DNA of 64,000 bases. Source: Girardinichthys multiradiatus (lineage: Eukaryota; Chordata; Actinopteri; Cyprinodontiformes; Goodeidae). This document shows positions 33,995-45,309 of the stretch, piece after piece. Made by a program: the position numbers and the translations under genes. The first letter of the stretch is position 1. The number at the start of each line of letters is the position of its first letter. The DNA lies in contig NC_061817.1 in NCBI RefSeq assembly GCF_021462225.1, forward strand, positions 10,325,436-10,389,435, written 5' to 3'. The notes below the pieces were generated by a model that saw only the letters and a list, made by a program, of their open reading frames with translations, did no database searches and was not told the DNA's origin.

Positions 33995-35695
33995 TGTCAT
34001 GCCACCCAGTGTTTGAGTTTTGAGTTTGTGTTTTTGTTTATTATACCCGGTCCATTCCTTAGGTTACCCTTCTGTGTTTTATTTTAATTGACTTCACTCC
34101 CTTCAGTCTGACCCGCACCTGTTCCTAGTTCCCATGATTACCTGGTCCCGCTATTCATTTGTTCACCCTGCTTCCCCTGTTTGTATTTAAGCTCTTTAGT
34201 TTCCATTGTTCCCCGCTGGTTCTTTGTGTTGTCTTCCATGTCATTCAGTCGTGTCTGGTTCTATAATTGTACCATGCCCAGATATCTGAAATTCTGTACT
34301 CTGGTCTGGTTGGAGCATGTCGTACTCCTGGTTTCCTACCTTGTCGTGTGAATAAGGATAATTAAAACTCTACTTACCTTAATCATCCGTGTTCGTGGAA
34401 CTTTCGCTCCACTTTGGCCCAACCACAAATTCCACATCAAGACAGAAGGAACCAGCCCTATAGGCCAAGTGAGGAGGTTACAGAAGGGGTTCAAACAAGG
34501 AGCGATTATCGTGAAACTGTTCTTGCACCTCAGGAATTCTCCCAGCTCTCCATGGCGGAGATTAGAAGCAGCTAACCGCCTGAAGGACTGGTTGGAGGAA
34601 TGGGGCAGCTTTTTCCCCCAGGATCCCCTGACCCACTACACCATCAAATTCGAGCGTCAGAAAGTTCTGGCCGAGATCGCTGCCTTCATGTGGAGGCGTC
34701 CTGCTCCCTCCTCGGCTCCCCTCTCCACTGAGGGTCGGCACTACACTTTGGCTCCTGGCGTCGCCCCTGATCAGCTATCGTCGTTGCTGCCAGCTCCTGA
34801 TTCTGTTCCTGGTCCTGTTCCGGAGGAGTCAGTTGACGAGCCGCCTTCACATCTTGTTCCTGTCCGTGAGGGGTTCAAGGACAGACTCCCTTCACTTCCT
34901 GTTACCGTTTCTGGTCCTGTTCCGGAAGGGTCCGTGGACGAACCACCTTCACAGCCTGTTCCTGCCTGTGAGGGGTTCGGGGACAGACTGCCTCCACTTC
35001 CGGTTCCTGTCCTGGAGGAGCTCGAAGCCGAGCTGCCTCCGCTACGTGATCCTGTTCCGGAGGAGCTCGGTGACGAGTTGCCTCCACTCTTCCTGCCTGC
35101 CCCGAGGGGTTCGAGGACGAACCGCCTCTTCTGCCTGTCTCTGAGGGATTCGGGGATGAGCTGCCTCCACTCCTGGTTCCAGTTCTTGCTCCAGAGAAGC
35201 TCGTGGACGAGCTGCCTCCACCTCCTGTTCCCGTCCGTGAGGTGTGTGAGGACGTACTGCCTTCATCAGCTGTGCCTCAATGGCTGCGCTGCAGGTCTGC
35301 AGGGCTCCGCCGCAGATCTTCATGGCTTCACCAAGGGCTCCAGCGGTTTCTGCACTGCTCTTCAGAGCTCCATTGTGGTTCTGAGCATTCCGAGCTCCAC
35401 CGCCGGCTTCGTGGGTGCTTCTGGTTCTGACACCGGCCTCCTGACAAGCTTTGTCTCAGACCTCCGGAACTCTGGGTCTGCAGGGGATGGCCTCCGGGTC
35501 ACCATCTGAACTCTGTGCGTGCACGGGATGACCTTCGGGTCGCCCGCCTGAACATTTTTTTTTCTTTTGGTTCTTGTTCTGGTTGCCTACCTTGTCATGT
35601 GAATAAGGATAATTCAAACTCTATTTACCTTCATTCTCCGTGTTCCTGGAACCTTCTCTGCACTTTGGTCCTACCACAAACCGCACATCATGACA
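33995..35695 (+). mobile_element. short LTR retroelement with 5-bp target duplication
   Basis: The element is 1701 bp, starting tgtcatg and ending catgaca, flanked by atccc (33990-33994 and 35696-35700). The left LTR is 33995-34444 (450 bp) with a TATA-like tatttaag (34185). The right LTR keeps only the last roughly 125 bp (from about 35570), sharing taccttgtc, gtgaataaggataatt and cactttgg with the left. There is no protease, reverse transcriptase or integrase, so it is non-autonomous. It carries one repetitive ORF. A relative fragment lies at 17335-17515. Confidence 0.85.
34469..35509 (+). pseudogene. proline/acid-repeat ORF inside the LTR element
   Basis: 346 codons as read. Residues 1-85 look non-repetitive and helical (RRLEAANRLKDWLEEWGSFF, FERQKVLAEIAAFMW). 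From about residue 110 come imperfect repeats of about 20-25 residues built on PVPEE-x-DE-PP, e.g. VPEESVDEPPSHLVPVREGF and VPVLEELEAELPPL. Near 35100 the repeat pattern moves to another frame (EGFEDEPPLLPVSEGF, then VDELPPPPVPVREVCED at 35206-35256), so an indel broke the ORF and residues after about 210 are out of frame. It sits where gag would be, but no zinc knuckle or protease is visible. Function unknown. Confidence 0.6.
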
Positions 35696-35799
35696 ATCCC
35701 ACTGGAGGGGCCAGAGAGTGTCGCTAGAAAGAGGGATGTCTGGGTTTTCCTCCTAAACCTGTTATCTCCTTTTCCTGTGATAGCTATAGAGTACATTCT

Positions 35800-37080
35800 C
35801 CCTGATTATTATATGATTAAATGCATATTATTAAATATTAATATCTGTATCAGTAAGCCTCATTTATCTAACCAGAATGTAACCTTCAACAACTGCACTG
35901 CAGCTGGCAGCTGAAAGTTGACAGCCTTGTAAGATTGCAGTCTGGCTCAATTACTGCTTCCTTAATCTCCTCCTGAATTATGAACAGCTGCAGACATTTT
36001 GCTTTTTTAGCTGTTCATCTTGCAGCCATCTAGCTGACTAGTTTGAAATAAGACAGCTCCAAGGATTTTAGCAATAGGATAAACTATCCAGCTGACGCTG
36101 ACAGTAACTGCTTAATAATTGTCACCTGATTAGTTTGGTAAGAGGCTGTTTTCATTCACAAACCTCATAAAAGCTGCTGACAGTGCATTTTAGAGTTGTG
36201 TGTGATGTAACATATGGCCTGCAAGGTAAACTGTACAAAGCAGACCCACAAATGTTTGTTTGAAAGACTTTACAGTTCATCCTGAACTGTCGGGTGCTTC
36301 TGTGCTACAAGGACACAGGGGTTGTCATAGATGACTGGCAGTCCCAATCTTAGGAGGTCAGGGGGTCATGGTCAGTGACTGATTAAACGAGCAAAAACAA
36401 ACACTGGAGTGTGTGTGTGTGTGTGTGTATGGGTGTTTTTTTTCTGTTTTGTCCTTTTTTGGTAAGAAGCCAGTCATTGTAGTGAGCCTAACTGTGAGCA
36501 AAAAAAAGAAGCTTCTCGAGACTCTTTGAACTGTTTCTTCTTCCCTTTATCACAACTTCATCCCACTCCAGTATGAATGCACATGCAGTTGTATTTCTCA
36601 TACACACAGGATGTGTGTTGTGAAAGTCCTTGTGTTTGTGTCTATGTAGGAGTGAGTGAATCCCTGCATTGAGCAGCCAGAAATAGTCTGTAAGGAAATC
36701 AATGTTTCTCTCGCAGTGGCGCTGGGAGCTGTCTCCTCGTCAATAGAGGGACTGTCCTGTTTCCTGCACCCTGGAGTGAGAGTGTGTGTATGAGTGTGTG
36801 TGGAATGAGGGAGAAAGCACAATGACGGTGAGTTCAGGCCTATCTGTGCTGTTCCAGAGTTCTGCATCGTCAGCTAAAAGAATTTATAAAAACAGGCAGA
36901 GGATGAAAAATAATGAGGGTGAAGGGAGCATCATGTTGGGTTAGTCATCTTGGAACATCTATATATGAATCTTTGGAGGTGGAAGCAGGCAACGCTGTTT
37001 GTGAGGCCCTACAAATGGTCTTATTAGGGACAGAGGGCAGCCTCCTCACCTATTTCTTTTTCTGTCAACAAAAAACTTTT
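35800..37080. other. intronic sequence, no gene seen
   Basis: Includes a short TG run (about 36409-36428). ORFs at 36598-36867 (minus) and 36913-37098 (plus) show no motif. Confidence 0.35.
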
Positions 37081-37082
37081 TA

Positions 37083-37382
37083 TACAGGTACATTATAATA
37101 ATAATTGATTTATTAATAATAATTATTATTATTCTTGTCTATTATTATTAAAATAATACCTAATACTAATAATAATAATTACAGTTATTATTATTATTAT
37201 TATTATTATTAAAATAATACTTAACAATTATAACAATAATAATTATTGTTATTATCAATAATAACTATAATGATACTATTATTATTAATAATACTAATAA
37301 CATCAACAATAATAATAATACAAAAATTATTGTTATTATTATTATTATTGAAATTATTATTATTAATTATAAAAAAATAGTA
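37083..37382. repeat. degenerate (ATT)n / AT-rich low-complexity tract
   Basis: About 300 bp of ATT/AAT trinucleotides with interruptions. Confidence 0.9.
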
Positions 37383-37609
37383 TTATTCTGTTTATTTCAG
37401 TTTATATATTAAGCCACGATTCACAAATTAATCTCAGTGCACTTTACAAAAACAAAAGATCCAGTTTGTGTTAAATTATATGCATTCTAGTTGGATCCTA
37501 GTTGCAGTAAAATGCAGTCAAGGTCACTTTGTTATGCCAGTTAATAAAAGGTCTCCATTTGAGGAAGTCCGGGTGATTCCATTGAGACATTAATGTTGCT
37601 GCAATTCCT

Positions 37610-38720
37610 CATACTGACCATGCATGTGGCAAACAAGGCGACTCGAGTTTGAGACTTTCTCTCGAGTTACATTTTAGTCTCAAATATTAAATACTTCTGA
37701 CTTCACTTAAACTTGTGCCCTAAAGTCTTGAGACTTGACTCGGACTCTTGGTCTGAGACTCAAGTCTTAGTAACAGTTTTTATCTCGGTTAATGAACGGC
37801 ATGTGAACAATGGAGTGGAGCTGCTGCGCATGTTTTACTGTGAACGGATGAGCTAGATTATTAGCAAGTAACATTGGTAGATAATGGGATGTTATTAACT
37901 CATAAAAACCTGTTCATGTTAGCTGTAGCTTCATATTAATGAACACTGTATTAAATGACTTTGGATCGTTTAGGAAACAAAATAAACGTAACTTACCTCT
38001 GACATTCTCTCACTGCTAAGCTAACTGTGTCGTTACATCAAACCTTTGGCTAGAAATATTAAAATAAAAGCAGTTCCTTTTCTGTTCATTCAGAAGTTTA
38101 GCACTCAAACACTTTATTTACTTATTGCTCTTAGTCTCAGAGGGAGCTTGGCTCAGCTCAGAGGGAGGAGAAGAAAACCCTCCAAACCACATTTATTGCA
38201 ATATATAATGAGGGAGTGGACAATATGAAGCCAGGAATAAACATGTGCTGACTTAGTCATTATAGAGACAAAAATTTATTCATTTGATTCATTCAGAAAT
38301 TCAACATGAACAAGTTTTAATCTCTTTCTATTATTGTTCCAAGCGCATAAATGCTGATTTATATTTCTGATAAGGTAAATATTACACCTGACCAAAAATA
38401 ATATAAATCAGCCGTTAGCAGTTTTTCTGGATGGTAAATTAGATGGCAAACAATTTAAAGATAATTGTTAGTAAATTTAAATGATTGAAAGATAATTATT
38501 AAGTGTTCATGCAGCAATTTAAGCCTAAGGAAAAACAATACAGGTTTGTAATCCTAAGCTACAGCTTTGCAGGGTTAGAGGTGCAGTAGATGTCATGGAT
38601 TTAATGAGAAACTGTTTATTTCAGTTGTTAGAGGCCTGACTCTTACCTGGGGTGAAAGACTTGAGACCTGACATGAACTTGGAAAATTAGTCTTTTGATC
38701 ATCTCTGGCAAGTGGTGACA
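37610..38720. mobile_element. possible hAT-like non-autonomous element
   Basis: The left part has cttgagacttgactcggact and gtctgagactcaagtctta; the right part has gggtgaaagacttgagacct (about 38650). These 'gacttgagac' words at both ends of about 1.1 kb resemble a common fish element. A short related stretch is at 57160-57230. Exact termini were not found, and no ORF encodes transposase. Confidence 0.35.
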
Positions 38721-39109
38721 GTGGAAAGGAAGTGCTTCCTATAAACAGGAAGAAAACTCCTGCATAACCTGGCACAGTGTGAGCAGCCATCTGCCACAAT
38801 CAACTGGGGTTTTGAAAAGACACAACAGACAAACAATAAGAACATTCAGTGGGAGCAGGAAGCAAAGGGGGCAAGATGTAGGGGTCCTAGAAAAACCCAA
38901 CCTCAAAGGATTTTATTCAAAATTCATGTGACAGATCATCAAAAAGTGGTGCATAAATCTGAGTGGATGCAAAATGTTACTTGCTGTCCAAAGATTTTTG
39001 TGGTACTTGTATCTTGCTGTGGAGATGCTTTTCTTCGGCAGATAGGTGGATAAGCACAGGGCAATCCTAGAAGAAAACCTGTTAGAGGCTGCAAGAGACT
39101 TGAGAAACA

Positions 39110-39465
39110 GCAAATTCAGTAAAAAAAGCAACTTCTCAAGACTTACAGATATAACAGAACAAACCATTAAAAACAGCAATGATCCCCTTTTCTCCTCCAT
39201 GACGATAAAAATAGCCCATTTGGCCATGGGAACAAAAGCTGAGAATCAGAAGGCTGAATAATCTCCCTTACGAACTCACAGTATCCGGTTTGACCCTCAC
39301 CAACTGTTTCATACTTGGCGTATGGATATGTCTGACCTTTTCTTGCATGCATTGGTGCAATGCTTAAGAAGGGGAGCAGTAAAAAAGCAGCCTTTGAGCT
39401 CTCAGCAACCTTTGTGTGTTCCATGTTGACTCGTTGAAAATGAACAATGAATATAAAACACACTC
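39110..39465. repeat. unclassified dispersed repeat, copy 2
   Basis: Second copy of the repeat at 31150-31490. Shared words include ctcacagtatccggttt, caactgtttcatacttggcg and cagcctttgagctctcagca. It lies inside a Tc1 lineage A remnant. Confidence 0.75.
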
Positions 39466-39469
39466 CATG

Positions 39470-39689
39470 CAGAAAGACATGGGTGTTTTTCTGCATGGAG
39501 TTTGCATGTTTGTTTGTCCTGTGTGTCTCTGTGTTGCCCTGCGATGGACTGACGACCTGTCCAGGGTGTACCCCGCCTCTCGCCCGTAGACTGCTGGAGA
39601 TAGGCACCAGCTTCCCTGCGACCCTGTTGGGAAGAAGCAGGTATACAAGATGGATGGATGGATGGATGGATGGATGGATGGATGGATGA
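39470..39689 (+). mobile_element. SINE (second family) fragment with GGAT tail
   Basis: Body words tttctgcatggagtttgcat, gcgatggactgacgacctgt, ccagggtgtaccccgcctct and ctggagataggcaccagctt are followed by (GGAT)n at 39650-39688. The tRNA-like head is missing. Same family as 46855-47190 and 54256-54607. Confidence 0.8.
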
Positions 39690-39794
39690 CCAGTCTAATA
39701 CAATTCCAATAAATAACATTGACATTTGTGGTTGTAATGTCAGAGAAAGTTCAAGGATTAGAATACTTTGGCATTGCACTGTATAACAGTCTTG

Positions 39795-40555
39795 GGAAAT
39801 GCAAGCACATGTGTGAAATCCTCTAATCGGTCTACTAAGGTGAAGAGAGAATTCAGTCACCTCCCCCGTGACACCACCCTGGCAGCTAGTGGAGGGTGAA
39901 TTGAAGGATCATACCAATTGCTTCTGTTCCTTCTTTGGACCCTAAGAATGCATCCTTCTATGGATCAAGTCAGTTAAGTCCAAGTTTGCTCCTCGCACAA
40001 ATAATAATTTGAATTTATAATTTTAATGTTGTTCATTTACCAATGATTTAATGGAGAGAAAAGTAGCTATTCTGTCAAACATGAAAATAAAAGCTGAAGT
40101 AATGTAGTTCATGCTCAGTCCAGTTTGTCTCTGAGAACTTTGTGCCAAGAAACATTTGCAGATGTTTTATAATGAATGACAGTTTTATGACTGTACCTGC
40201 TGCCAAGCTGGCCAATATTTACATTTTATTATTAAACCTGGATTTTTCTAACTCAGTTTAGAGTGAAGGGTAATTAAATGCATTTTTGTAATTTCGTAGC
40301 CGTCTGTCTTTGCCAGCGATGCACTTAGCTGTTTCGCACATTGTGGAATCAGCAGAACTGAAAATGTGAGAGTATGTTGAAAGTCTGCAGCAAAGAGGAA
40401 GTCACCGCTGGAAGTCTATAAGTTACTGCAAAGCATCACTGGTAAAGATGTGTAAAAAGCTTTAAAATAAAATCTTCCTTCGCTGTAGTACTAGGTTACA
40501 CTGAAACATTTGGAAAAGAAATGCAACTTTTTGCCTGAGTTTGTTTATTTAATAA
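39795..40555. other. intronic sequence, no gene seen
   Basis: Nothing recognised. Confidence 0.35.
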
Positions 40556-40559
40556 GGTT

Positions 40560-40850
40560 GATTCCATGGCCAAATGTTATCCAGCTGCAATGACCCATTT
40601 TCAGTTGACTGGCAGATCCACTGGAATTTTTAATTTTAAAATCTCCTGGTATTTCCAAGGGTTGATGATGTCATGCCTTCTAAAAAAGTTCACATGGCCT
40701 TTGGAAGAGAAACAAGCCCAAAGCATCACACATACTCTACCATACTTAATAGCAGGCATGAGGGGTTTTACCACATCTTTATCTTCCTGGAGTGTCCCTT
40801 GCTGAAAGCAAAGTGTTAAACCTATCAGCTCAAACCACATGTTCTTAACT
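40560..40850 (-). mobile_element. Tc1-like lineage F fragment
   Basis: On the minus strand an ORF (40840-40601) reads MPAIKYGRVCVMLWACFSSK, the GGGS-MVWG region of a Tc1 catalytic domain with substitutions. Plus-strand words: agcccaaagcatcacacata and ctaccatacttaatagcagg. No ends were found. Confidence 0.65.
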
Positions 40851-41075
40851 TCCTATTAGCATGTAGCAAACTCAGCATGCTGACATTTATAATGGTAGGG
40901 CAGAGGTTGCTTTTTTCTGTGCCTCACAAATAGCTGGGTGCCAGAAAGCTTCTAATGGTTGTTAGAAGCTCTTACAAAATAAATGTAAAATGTATCTCAG
41001 AATTATAAATTATATTTGTACAAAATTGTGTAAACAGAGGAACTTTGTTCTTTCAGGCGTCTGGAAGCAGTATGT

Positions 41076-41655
41076 TTTAAAGCTGCAGTAGGGAGTTCTG
41101 AGAAAACTGTGGACTTAGCCTGAAAGTTTGAACAAGCACACATTACAGGTCCCTCCCCTATGCTCTCTGCTGTGCTACAGCCCTCCCTCCACAGCTCCTC
41201 CCCCACAAATGAGCCACACCTACCACATTCACTGGTAGGGTCGAAAAATCAACTATATGCTTTACACTGACTATGGCCTGCTCATACTTTGAATACAAAC
41301 TTGGTCCTCAAATCATTAGCACAGTGCCATTGGTGCGGTATGCGCTGTGCGGGGGAAGGGGTGTGAGCAACGTTTAAATGAGCGTGATTGACACTGCTAA
41401 GACATTCCTCCTGGCTCTGATTGGTTGTTTCTGACTGGGAGTGGTGTATTTCTGCAAATGGCCTCACTTTGATTTTTTAAAAGATTATCTGTCTCATATT
41501 CTGAAACGTCCTGGTCTCTTTTTGTGTACACGGGAAAAATGGAATCTCCCTGTTAAGGGGAAACCCTGGCATTTGAACAGTATGACTGAAATCAGTAGAA
41601 ATGACATAACGGATGCCGAACAGTTTAAAACCTACAGAAGATGAAGATATCAACA
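41076..41655. other. possible MITE-like segment; otherwise intronic
   Basis: Starts with taaagctgcagtagggagtt, a word common at the ends of fish MITEs, but I could not identify its partner end. No coding potential. Confidence 0.25.
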
Positions 41656-42083
41656 ATAACAATGGCGGAGTGGAGAGTACTTATGGTTCTCCAACAAAGT
41701 GCTAATTTTCTCCCCCATTTTAATAATTCCCCCACATTTTGTATCCCATTTTGTACTTTTTTCGCATGTTAAATGTCAAAGAATATACTGCGTTCTAGTG
41801 GCATGGCGGGGGAATCACACCCATTTCATGTTTCTACTGGTGCCATGTGTATGGAAATTATAATTAAAACATTGTCATGTAGATGTGTTAACAGAAATGG
41901 GAAAAAATCCCATTTTCAGTCGATTGTTATTGTGTGAACAGGGTCGGAGTGTATGTAATAGTACGACTTTGAAGACAGTACTTTTAATTCTGGCATTTAA
42001 CCAATAGAAATAATCTTTTTGATAATCCTGACTGACGGAAAATGGGGAAAGCTTGTTCATTCTCTATTTTTCTTGTGTTTCAG

Positions 42084-42135
42084 AGCTCCTTGGTTCTACG
42101 AAGAAGGTGAATGTGAACTTTCAGGATACAGATGG
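42084..42135 (+). CDS. caskin1: caskin1 exon (probably exon 2): lead-in to ANK repeat 1
   Basis: The exon is 52 bp and follows a pyrimidine-rich acceptor ending tttcag; the donor is gtaagt. The first two bases (AG) complete a split codon, probably Lys (A|AG). The peptide is LLGSTKKVNVNFQDTD, then GG of a split Gly codon. Mammalian Caskin-1 has the near-identical LLGSTKKINVNFQDPDG between its N-terminal segment and the first ankyrin repeat. Phase in is 2 and phase out is 2, matching the next exon. The upstream coding exon was not found in the window. Confidence 0.88.
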
Positions 42136-43740
42136 GTAAGTTGCCGCCCCTCCCCCTTCTCTCCTGTGCTGCTTATCCATTTCCATCAACCTTAGTATGA
42201 ATCTAAATGTACATTCCACCAGAAGCATTAATATATAAAACATTTATGTAATTTTACCTACATTTTGCTTAGTTGTACAGACCAAAACAGCGTGCTTAAC
42301 TTTGTATGTGTTACACATCTATGGAAATATGAAACAGTTGCAGTGTTTGGTTTCATCCAAATAATCTCCTCTAGCTTTCACTTTAACATCAGCTAACGTC
42401 TGAAACAACAATCTGAGTAATATCGGCTATGGTCAATAGAATAAAACAATTGAAACTAACATCTTAACTAACATTTTAATCTCTTTAACTGATAATCCTT
42501 TCCAGACTGCTTTTACAGGATTAAGTGCAAGTTGATGACCTGATGTTTGGGATGTTTTGGTGTAATGCATATATAGTTAATGCATTTTGTTTCCTGATAG
42601 ATCCACTTGCAGCTCAGTTATTGATTAATGAGCCTCCACAATCATAATTTCATTTCTCTTCCTGCTAATTATCTGGAGACTCAGAGTGAACAAAGTAAAA
42701 CGGAGAGAGGAGAGAGAGAGATTTGTTACTCTTCAGTCCACAGCAGTTACACAGCGTGTGGCACAGGGGTTTTGATGTTTAGTGATTTAAATCACTTGAT
42801 TTTCCCTTAATCAGCTCTGACCACTAATCAGCAAGTCAGATGCAGATAAGTCAGGTTTTCTTACCGTTCCTGCATGTTCTCTGGTGCTCTTTGTTTTGAG
42901 GTAAGTTCCTCCACTGCTATGAGTGTATAACATTGAATTTCTGACCGGTTTTCTGTGTTTCTATATCAGTTAGCTTTGGGTTTAGGATGTGCTCATTCAG
43001 TAGAAGCCATTTTCCTGCTTTGTTCTTGCTGTTCATGTTATAGTCTTTCGATGTCTCCACTTACAAATATTTCTTTCCATTATACCTACAACTCCAACAA
43101 GAGAACCTGTTTCTGTTTACCTCTTCCAAATTGCTGGCTTGTTTTTACATGCCGGTTATCTGTTTATCATGGACTTTTTTGCCTAGTTTATTGTTTTCCT
43201 GCATCTTTGTTTAGTTATTATTTGTTTTCAGGTGCATCTATTGGAGATTTTTGGTCATTTAAGTCAATTCCCTGAGGTGGGTACACATTGACGTCTTTTG
43301 GGAGAAGACTCTTCTTTCCTGGAATAGTTGACTTCCAGCTTCCTTTTAAATAGCTTCTTACAGCTGTTTGGCTTCCTCAGCACTACCTTAGCACTAAACA
43401 TCTCAGTGACACTGAGTACAGCTTGTAGTTTCCTTTACTCAGTTAAAATCGAGGAATTGTGTTGTCAGTTTGAGCTGCTAGCGTTTAGTTTAGGTGCTAG
43501 CAGCTATAGAAAAAAAGATCAGATTTTTTTCTTTTCAACTGGCTGGTCTCTGGTCAGGGCTGGTTAAGCTGAAAACCATCCACCAGATTTCTTTGATCCC
43601 AGCTATTTCTCTTCATAATTTCCTGGACGGTTTGGGAAAAGTAAACACTTCAACTTCAACAAAACCTTTTAGAGCAATGCTGTTGTTTGTACTGTGGCTG
43701 TGGTCTTTGGTTGATGACATTTTCAACATGTAGACCTACT
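42136..43740. other. caskin1 intron, no repeats recognised
   Basis: First 1.6 kb of the 8503-bp intron. Short plus-strand ORFs at 42955-43275 and 43328-43567 are AT-rich chance frames. Confidence 0.4.
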
Positions 43741-43744
43741 GCAG

Positions 43745-44106
43745 TATATGGTACAGATGGTGACTGGGTTGGTATGGTGGCACCGCAGTTTATCACAACA
43801 GGAAGGACTATGACATCCAGACTGAAGACTGTCGTTCAGAAGTTTCCATGTTCTCCTTGTGCATGCATAGGTTTTCTCCAGGCACTTTAGGCCTCTCACG
43901 TCCCAATAAACATGCGTTTTAGGTTTATTGGAGATTGTAAATTTCCTGTTGGTGCGAGTCATTGCTTATTCATTTGATATTTATTACTGTTCTCCCTGTG
44001 AACGACTGGTGGCTTGTCCTAGTTGTAATATACGCCTCGCTCATTGACTACTAGAGACTGACAGCAGCCCCTTCCTCAACCCTGCAAAGGACAGACGGAC
44101 AGACAG
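43745..44106 (+). mobile_element. degenerate SINE (second family)
   Basis: Words following the family order: ggtatggtggcaccgcagtt, catgttctccttgtgcatgc, ggttttctccaggcacttta, tgaacgactggtggcttgtc and actactagagactgacagca. Divergence is high. Its 3' tail has grown into the GATA array that follows. Confidence 0.7.
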
Positions 44107-44398
<292 letters not shown>

Positions 44399-44779
44399 GT
44401 GACTTATGCAAAAACATGCTTTCATGCTGAGCAGTTTGCTGAAATGCTAGGGAAACACCAGTATATTTCCTCTTTGTGTGATATGACATGTTGTGGCTTG
44501 TAAAATATTTCAAGGGGATTCCAGTTTATTGTGTGACAGATCCTAAAAGCTGTTCACAGCTCTTATTTTCTTATTTCTTATTACAAAATTAATTAGTACC
44601 CGCCATTTAGCAATCAATAGTACCACTATACATATTAAATAAAAAATATCAATTATTAAACTAACTCCTGTCTGAATCAGTGGCTCTCAAAAGCTACACC
44701 TATAGTTGCCACATACTTTAAATTGGGAATTTTATCCTGTAAAATTAAACTGAAAAATAAACAGATTAAACAGATAAAC

Positions 44780-45300
44780 AGAAGTTTTTGCATAGTTGTG
44801 CACATCCTTAATCTAAATGCTGTTTTTTTTCTTCTTTTCTGTCTCACAATCCTAATCCTTAAGGATTAGTCAATGCATATGGAGAAAACTAGAGATCATT
44901 GTAACATGTACAATTCTATTAGGACTTGAGTTGAAAATTCCTGCAGCTCCTTCAGTGTTGCTCAACTTGACTGTTTAAGTCTACTGTTTTTATTCATTTT
45001 GGAGAAATGTCCAGTTTTTCTATGGCCACGTTGGCCAATATTTTCTCCTAGTATTGGTCACTGCATTCACTGTGTCATAGTGTATATCTAATGCTTTGGA
45101 TTGTTTCTGTAACCTTCTCTTGACTGATACCTTTCTTCATTAGGTCATTGTGATCCTGTGCAACCTCTAAGCAAACTAGAGTTTTGGCTAAAGAATGACG
45201 AAATGTCAAGAAAATCCTTCCAGGACAGCTGAACTTTGTTAAGAGTTAATCTGATTCTCTAACTAATAAGTTTAAGGGTGTGCACATTTATATAAATGGG
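44780..45300 (-). mobile_element. Tc1-like terminal region, inverted
   Basis: The two ends form an inverted pair: gcatagttgtgcacatcctt (about 44791) and aagggtgtgcacatttatat (about 45274). Between are words common to a fish Tc1 group: cttgactgatacctttcttc and ccttccaggacagctgaact. No catalytic domain is visible. Confidence 0.55.
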
Positions 45301-45309
45301 TTATTGGAG

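Larger units (their letters stand above)
33187..35790 (+). mobile_element. degraded LINE, plus strand, split by an LTR element
   Basis: 33216-33370 translates to EQEMDRWIRYLS...VRLSIYGSIYIASLTCD, aligning with EREIDRRIGAAA...KLSIYWSVYVPTLTYG of the LINE at 26.7-30.1 kb. 33880-33960 reads LFGGFKAHLIRRKACSG, another LINE C-terminal motif. After the LTR element the sequence resumes with LEGPESVARKRDVWVFLLNL (35700-35760), matching the RDVWASLL motif. It is a different, older family from the 26.7-kb copy. Confidence 0.7.
39000..39790 (+). mobile_element. Tc1-like lineage A remnant holding later insertions
   Basis: Left piece 39005-39107: gctgtggagatgcttttctt, cctgttagaggctgcaagag. Right piece 39691-39785: cagtctaatacaattccaat and gcattgcactgtataacag at the outer end. 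Between them lie the dispersed repeat (39110-39465) and a SINE fragment with GGAT tail. The transposase 3' part is missing. Confidence 0.65.

Noticed and set aside
34833..35323. ORFs in other frames and strand over the proline-repeat ORF
   Set aside because: The tandem repeat keeps several frames open; only the frames giving the VPEE-x-DE-PP repeat show a consistent pattern.
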